From the NCBI GenBank assembly GCA_034766995.1, contig CM068323.1, positions 1,809,588 to 1,873,587 of the forward strand: 64,000 nt of DNA. The letters are read 5' to 3'. The notes beneath the pieces were generated by a model. That model was not told where the DNA came from. It ran no database searches and saw only the letters and a list, made by a program, of their open reading frames with translations. The position numbers and the translations under genes were made by a program. This stretch comes from Acanthacorydalis orientalis (taxonomy: Eukaryota > Arthropoda > Insecta > Megaloptera > Corydalidae). Positions 57,608 through 64,000 of this stretch are shown in pieces (within the stretch, counting starts at the first letter, position 1; each line of letters starts with the position of its first letter).

Positions 57608-59031
57608 ATAGTCAAGTCTCTTTTTATGCGGTATGTGCGTTCCATAGAAAACCACATATAAAAAAATCCGTTTAAATAATTTACGTTGAGAAATTAGGGA
57701 TACGTTCCATAATTTTCTAAAATCACATAAAATAAAAGCAATAAGTTAGAATACACCGAAAGTCGCATAAAAAAATTTATGAAAATTCAGAAAAATAAGA
57801 ATGCCTAAAAAATTCTTTCGAAAATTTGAAAGAAATTCATATAAATTAAAATAAGTTCGTTTTAAAACTATTTAAAAATCAAAAATTATTTTATTATGTT
57901 GAAATTAAATTTACAACGGCATATTGCTGCGCGTTGAATGGAAGTTGAGGTTTGGTCCGGGGTCTTAGTCATGATTTTGAACTGGTTTTGAAAAGGAGAC
58001 TCGAGTTTCAAGAAGTGGGTATGAGGAGGGGTGGTTTCAAAGATGGAGCCCGAACATTTTTTTCAAAAAACTGGAAGGAACGGATGTTGCACAGAAAATA
58101 CTGATGGACGGCACAGACAGTGCAAGTCATTTACAACAAACTTTATTCATTTCATTTTATTGAAAAGTGACAATTCTTTTTACATTTTCTTACACGTTTT
58201 TTTTCAATCAAAATTATCATTGTCATTATTCGACAATGTTCGGCACCATTTGCGAACTGACGCGAAGTCACTATCGTCGTAAGGACAATGGCTCTCCACA
58301 AACAGAATTATTGTCAACTTCATTCTCGTTCTGTATTGATTATTCTCTCTCTGACAATGCAATCAGTGATTAAACTTTGTAATTATGATTTTACCATTTT
58401 TTTTTATTTAGTTCGCGATATCCAGACATCCAATTCTTCAGCTCATGTTGGAATCTGAAGGCTCGTTCAGAATTTGTGTCATTAACAAGAAAATAATTTT
58501 CTAATTTATTGCCAAGTTGAAGACCTTTTCGAATTATATTCGCAGTGAGAAGATAGAGTCTTCTTCCGTTTCACTATCAATTTCTGGATATTTGACGATA
58601 TCTAAACTTATAATACCAAATCGTCACTCAAGGCATTATCCACAAGCAATTCGTCGACATTCTGACTAAAAGTATCAAAACCTTCACCATTTTTTTCATG
58701 TGCCAAAGTAATGATTTCAGTTAATAATTCCGATGTTTCAATGATTGCACTGCTTGCGAAACATCCATGCCAAGGTGCTTTCCATCAGACATTTACAGTT
58801 CTTATTTCAGTGATAATAGACACAGCATGATATAAACAGTTTAAAAAACAAAAATATAATTTTTTTACCTGGGCATCACAGACATTTAAAGACAATTAAA
58901 AAATTCCAAATATGATTCACTATACTAGCAATTAAGAAATTGCGGGTAACTACCGGAAATATTTTTGAAAAAAATATATAAATTTTAAAGAACATAATAA
59001 TTTAAATTTAATTTTTTTAAACAACGTGCAG

Positions 59032-59108
<77 letters not shown>

Positions 59109-59184
59109 ACAACTGGACAACACCGACTTTGCATAAAATATGTACCGTATTAAAAAGATACGCATAAAAACCGACTCGACTGTA
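57608..59184 (-). mobile_element. Probable pogo/Tigger-like element relic
   Basis: The ends are imperfect inverted repeats. The left, near 57,609, reads TAGTCAAGTCTCTTTTTATG; the right, read inward from 59,184, reads ACAGTCGAGTCGGTTTTTAT. This resembles the TIR style of pogo/Tigger elements and is flanked by TA-like sites. Minus-strand frames near 58,760-58,590 give an acidic segment, reminiscent of the C-terminal tail of jerky/Tigger transposases, but no catalytic motif is visible. A 69-bp (TA)n tract lies inside it. Confidence 0.5.
59036..59104. repeat. (TA)n microsatellite
   Basis: A pure TA run within the probable pogo-like element. Confidence 0.96.
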
Positions 59185-60062
59185 TTTTTGTAGTAATACA
59201 TTTAAATAGTAAATACCGTAGTTTTAAAATGAGGAAAATATTTTTAAATTCTTAAAATTGTCTACAATACTTGAACGTTATTATCATATTATTATTCATC
59301 ATATTTCAATGAATTGAACACGTCTTTAGTTTCATTTCTTTTAAAACATTAAAAATATTTTTATTCCTTGGTTGTTTATAAAAGTAAAACACTTTCATAT
59401 TATCGAGGACATTTAATTACCACCAACATGATACATTTTATTCGATTTTGATTTTTATATGCTTTCATTAATATTTTATTCAATTCTATTGAATTATTAC
59501 AGTAGTATTTCTCTATATATGTTTTTTCTCATACTGAATAATTTTGTATCTATCGGGAATTAAAATAAAAAAAAAGTAATCAATTTTCAAATATTAGTAA
59601 AATTGTTATTACATATGATGAAAATATTTAAAGATAAATGTTGTAAATCGGCAGATTATGAATGATGGTCAATTACATACTTTGTTATATTTACTGTAAA
59701 TGTGCGCCAATGCATAAAAGTCAATCGTTTTGAAAGGATCGTTCAATTCTAATAAAACTGGATAAGTTTTAGTATATTCTCATGTAACCGTATAATAATT
59801 ATTTGTGTTAAGCAAAAACAGATCGGGCTTTACGTAATGTCGCTCTTAAAAGGTATGTGTCGCTGAGTTTATTTTCAAATTTATTGATATACAGAAATTC
59901 GTATTTATGTAATAATGAAGTAAATGAGAATATGTACAGCCATTATCTAATGTAGTGTATTTTATGTGGATATTTTTGTTCACATCGAACTTTTTAATAT
60001 ATTCAGCAATGAAAACTCGTTCGCGAGGAAAGTTAAAACATTTGGAAGTTAATACCGTACAT
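59185..60062. other. AT-rich stretch, no feature recognised
   Basis: Very AT-rich with dense stops on both strands. I see no TIR or tandem structure. Confidence 0.55.
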
Positions 60063-60180
60063 CAGTGGTGTCAAACACGCGCCCCTCGGACCGCATGCAG
60101 CCCGCGGCCAAAGCTTGAAGTTGATTTTATTAAAATAATAAAATTGAATTTTAAAAAAATATATAAAATTAATTTTTAAA
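60063..60180 (+). mobile_element. hAT-type terminal fragment
   Basis: The sequence CAGTGGTGTCAAACACGCGC followed by CATGCAGCCCGCGG has the form of hAT left termini (CAG.GGTGTC.AAC...GGCCCGCGG..). It is an isolated GC-rich island in AT-rich DNA. I did not find the opposite terminus, so this is a partial element. Confidence 0.6.
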
Positions 60181-60389
60181 AGTATGCAAATTGTAGAAGT
60201 ATATTGCTAAAAACACTGTTTTATGGTTAATTCCGATTTGGTTCATTTTCCCACTTGCAAAAAGTATCAAGAATTATATTATGGTTGTGATGTTAACAAA
60301 TATGCTTCAAATATTCAAGAATTATTATTTGAATTTGAAAACCGATTTGAAGTGTTCGAGACAAACGAAAATGATTTTTTATTATTTGT

Positions 60390-60531
60390 TATTGGGAACG
60401 ACCCTTAAAGATGAAGAAGGTTGCAGGCGGACTTCTTCAGTACATAACAACAAACAACTGCAAGCGTTAATTGACTCAGAACTAAGCTCAACAATTAGAA
60501 AGCTTACGTAATTATTTTTCTACCAACATAA
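60390..60531 (+). pseudogene. Mariner transposase HTH scrap with right TIR
   Basis: In a frame ending at 60,511 it reads LKDEEGCRRTSSVHNNKQLQ then ALIDSELSSTIRKL. This is closely related to the SLEDKEGRRRPSSVHNEQLN segment of the relic at 55-596. It ends with TTTTTCTACCAACATAA, matching that element's right TIR. The left end is missing. Confidence 0.75.
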
Positions 60532-61220
60532 TATGCAAATGATGTAAGGGGGACGGGATTTAATATCTTTTGGGGAGCGTTAATTTTTTTTATTGTACAT
60601 GTGGGTTATTTTCTAGGGGATAAAAACAAATCTATAATCGAAATAATGAATTTAAAACTTGAAACTGACTTAAATTAAAGAATGTTTGTGGCCGTATTTA
60701 AACCTGGACTCGTTTAAAAGCTAAATATTATTTTCTGCCAGATGTCATTCTTTACGTATTTATATATCAGCACTGTTTGACAATTTTTCATCTTATAGTT
60801 TATTTTTTTCTATAGTCATTTTCTTTCTTACTATTCCTAGCTAATGTTTTCTTTAACCATTATAGATCTTGTTTTCTTTTCTAATCTGTTGTCGCAAGTC
60901 TAGGAAAATATTAAAAAAACGTAGTTTTCTCTCGCGTTCTAAAATAAGATCACTCACCCCTTTTTGCTGTCCCCCACCTGTACAGGCGGTCTGTATTTGC
61001 TGACCGCACATAAATAAAATAAAAATGCGCTTTATTGATGTAAAATATTTTATGGAGCCTTTTGCATTAGGTCAATATTTACTTACGTTTTTTTACGACG
61101 CCTGTAGGGTTTCCGACAGGTAAACCACGGTTTACTAATTCTGTTTTAATTGAGTTTTTAAAATTTTTGTTTGTCTATAAATTGTCCGTTGTAGCCGGGA
61201 TCTGATACAATGCTCCGAAT
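60532..61220. other. No feature recognised
   Basis: AT-rich DNA with some pyrimidine-rich segments and no coding motif or repeat. Confidence 0.5.
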
Positions 61221-61908
<688 letters not shown>

Positions 61909-62471
61909 CATAGATAAAGTATCTCTAGATGACAAGGTACGGGTTAAAAATCTATGGCATGAAAACGATGTATTGGGGGGTGCGGGGTATTAATTTTGCG
62001 GAGTTAATTAGATGGCACTGTCCGCGTGATATTTGTGTGGGAGATTTGAATACTTCAAATTTGAATATTAGCGCTAGTGTGTACATTCCCATTCAGAAAT
62101 GTTTAATTTTAGCACATTTAATAATAATTCTAAAGTAATGAATTCGATATAAAATACGAAATTCAATACTTTAAAATTATTGGAGAATTGTGTTAAAATT
62201 AAACATTTTTGAATGGATGTGAATATATAATAAATTTAAATTTTCTTGCGATCATACTATTGTATGATGCTGTTTACAATTAACAAAAAAGACAGTTATT
62301 TATATAACTTATTAATTTTAAAACTATACTTAATACTAACAATAAATAATTGAACACTAATATTAAATAATTGAACACTAATAATAAATAAATAAATACT
62401 AATAAAAAATAAACAACACTTAATAACTAAACAGCACGGTCTGGAAAAGATTTTCAAAAGTCTAGAAATAT
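61909..62471 (+). repeat. Dispersed repeat R, copy D
   Basis: About 563 bp closely matching 17,916-18,472 in the same orientation and starting and stopping at the same words (CATAGATAAAG ... TTTTCAAAAGTCTAG). The shared boundaries suggest these two are full copies of one defined unit, or share an ancestor truncated at the same places. Copies A and B, inverted, extend further. Confidence 0.88.
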
Positions 62472-62550
62472 CGAAATAGCTAAAAACAACCTCAGAATTA
62501 TTAATTTGAATCTGCAATATCATAATATAGGAATGGACGAACTGTGAAGA

Positions 62551-63425
62551 TTAATTTAATTTGGATAATTTTCTTTTTTTAATTCTTATAACTACCAGTT
62601 TTCGATTTTCACGTTTGCAGTACCACGGAATTGAGATAAAGCAAACACCTTTAATTATGCACAACTTCACGGTTTCATTATGAGTTGAACATAGAAAGGA
62701 AAAATCTACAGCAGTGTTGATTACATCTGACAATTGTTTAAATATGTACGCTGTATTTGAAATGAGTGGTAGCATTTTTTCAACAATAGTGACAGCATTA
62801 CCAACAGCAATCACAACATCCTCAGTTGGATATGTGAGACTCGTCTTGCCGTCCTTATATTCATTCATCTCAATAAATTGATTGCACAATGAATCTGTAC
62901 AATCAGATATTAATGATTTGATATAAGACCCACAATTTTGTTTTTTTAAAATTCGTCTAACAATAAAACCATCGACGTATGCCACCGACAAAATATGATA
63001 TTCACTACATAATGTCGCCGATTCAACACTCGGAAATACAGTTGCTGAAAAATCAAAAGACGAATTTCGTACTAATGACTCTTCAACAACTATATTCGGA
63101 TTACATACATCCTGTTTGTTAGAAGAATTTTGAAAAAAAAGTGTCCGAAAATCCGCTAAAAAATGCATTTTATCATCTTCACAGTTAGAACCATTAATTC
63201 CAAAATTAGTTATGTTATTTACAACACAACTTTTATATGCAGATTCAAACTGTTCTGGGATAGGATGATCGTCACCTTGTGAGCGAGAGCGAACCGAGCC
63301 AAAGAAATTCTCTAAAAGAACTGGACTGAAACCTCTTGCCCGAAGATAACGAAATCCTCGAGTTTTTAAAAATTCCCGTATTCCCGGGATTGCTCGCAGT
63401 GTTACGATCCATCTGTTTTGTGGGG
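62551..63425 (-). pseudogene. P-element/THAP9-like transposase C-terminal part
   Basis: One minus-strand frame stays open from about 63,425 to a stop at 62,551. In order it reads NRWIVTLRAIPGIREFLKT; RARGFSPVLLENFFGSVRSR, matching the family's 'LTRRLNQD.LENFF..VR' block; DDHPIPEQFESAYKS, matching 'HPT..QF..A'; then ILSVAYVDGFIVRRILKK ('YVAGY...K') and KTSLTYPTEDVVIAV ('GGLTYPS'). This is the C-terminal half of P-type transposases, after the main catalytic Asp residues. The N-terminal THAP domain and upstream catalytic region are absent, so it is a fragment, though unusually free of stops. Confidence 0.85.
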
Positions 63426-63690
63426 GTGGGGGTGTAAGGGGCCTCCCTGACTGTCAAATACACCCAGGAATTTATAACAACTTCATTTTTTTTCCGAAAC
63501 CGTTTATGCCGTTGAAGTTTTTGAAACGCAGCACCGGAGATCTTTTCAGGAGAAACACCGACTCCTTCAAGACTGTCGGGCAATGAGTCGACAGTCTTTA
63601 CAAAAACCGCTGTAGTCAGCTCTCCTGTAAGAATCGCTTGCGACACAAGACCGTTAATAACAGGTGGGCTGAAAAATTCGTAGGCTGACA
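63426..63690 (-). other. Unclassified sequence between P-like and mariner elements
   Basis: A minus-strand frame (63,691-63,272) is open for 139 codons but overlaps the P-element frame in another phase and shows no family resemblance. It may be P-element sequence shifted in frame, or unrelated DNA. Confidence 0.35.
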
Positions 63691-63837
63691 CATAAATGGC
63701 GCTACTAGTATCAAATCCATATGATTTTTAGTTAGCCCTAACCTTCAAAAGACGCGTGTATAAATTTGACAGCTGTTGCACTATTAGTATCTGAGTTATA
63801 GCATTTTTAGTGAAAAAACTTTTGTTACCTTGAAAAA

Positions 63838-64000
63838 ATGGATAAAAAGGAATTTCGTGTGTTAATAAAGCATTGCTTTTTGGCGAAAAAAAATACTGTT
63901 GAAACCAAGGCTTGGCTTAATAAACATTATTCGGACTCTGCACCAGGAAAATCAACCGTAGAGAAGTGGTTTGCTAAATTTAAACGAGGCGAAATGAGCA
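63838..64000 (+). CDS. Mariner transposase N-terminus, cut by window edge
   Basis: It starts at the ATG at 63,838 and is open to the end of the window. It reads MDKKEFRVLIKHCFLAKKNT, then VETKAWLNKHYSDSAPGKST, then VEKWFAKFKRGEMS. This is the first helix-turn-helix of a mariner transposase, which binds the TIR. No lesion is visible in the 54 codons present, unlike other mariners here. The element's left TIR probably lies between 63,660 and 63,720 but I could not pair it. Whether the catalytic part is intact cannot be seen. Confidence 0.9.
   Translation, partial: MDKKEFRVLIKHCFLAKKNTVETKAWLNKHYSDSAPGKSTVEKWFAKFKRGEMS

Overview
The window looks like intergenic DNA from an arthropod nuclear genome, most likely an insect. 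A hymenopteran is possible, but the sequence does not settle it. The evidence is the mix of mariner, Tc1, hAT, P-element and Ty3/gypsy elements, long (TA)n tracts, an AT-rich background, and no recognisable single-copy host gene. Almost every coding trace belongs to a transposable element, and most are broken.

Layout. 1-10.2 kb is a mosaic of DNA transposons: a deleted mariner, a hAT with 8-bp target duplications, a Tc1 with nested inverted/direct repeats, a mariner relic, and a mariner with an internal deletion but a complete DD34D triad. They are separated by long (TA)n tracts and sit in or beside an unclassified dispersed repeat ('repeat R'). 10.3-15.2 kb is a decayed Ty3/gypsy element with mismatched LTRs. 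15.2-22.5 kb is GC-richer DNA without recognisable genes; it includes a diverged ~155-bp tandem repeat and another copy of repeat R.

22,624-43,305 is the most remarkable feature: 1,149 head-to-tail copies of an 18-bp unit (GCGAGTCGCGATGTNTTA), about 20.7 kb, with higher-order duplicated blocks. It sits inside a short tandem of a 40-bp parent unit. The two flanking parent motifs are exactly 40 + 1,148 x 18 bp apart, so the array appears to have grown from one parent unit. One frame is open for ~6,900 codons as an endless ASRDVL hexapeptide. I read this as a consequence of a period divisible by three, because two other frames are also open throughout. Even so, the two common variable sites are both synonymous in that frame.

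43.3-64 kb returns to AT-rich DNA. It holds a 5S rRNA-like fragment, a non-LTR retrotransposon relic, and a very young Ty3/gypsy element on the minus strand (45,951-51,040). That element has LTRs identical by eye, intact gag and pol, and an A AAA AAC frameshift site directly before the gag stop. After it come a Tc1-like element with a mariner inside, a second Tc1 relic, the 3' end of a Jockey-like LINE, a pogo/Tigger-like element, hAT and mariner scraps, a fourth copy of repeat R, a P-element/THAP9-like transposase fragment, and the intact start of another mariner transposase running off the right edge.

There is no operon-like organisation. The elements interact mainly by nesting and by using TA or (TA)n as insertion targets. 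All homology calls come from reading translations and motifs by eye; no database was searched.
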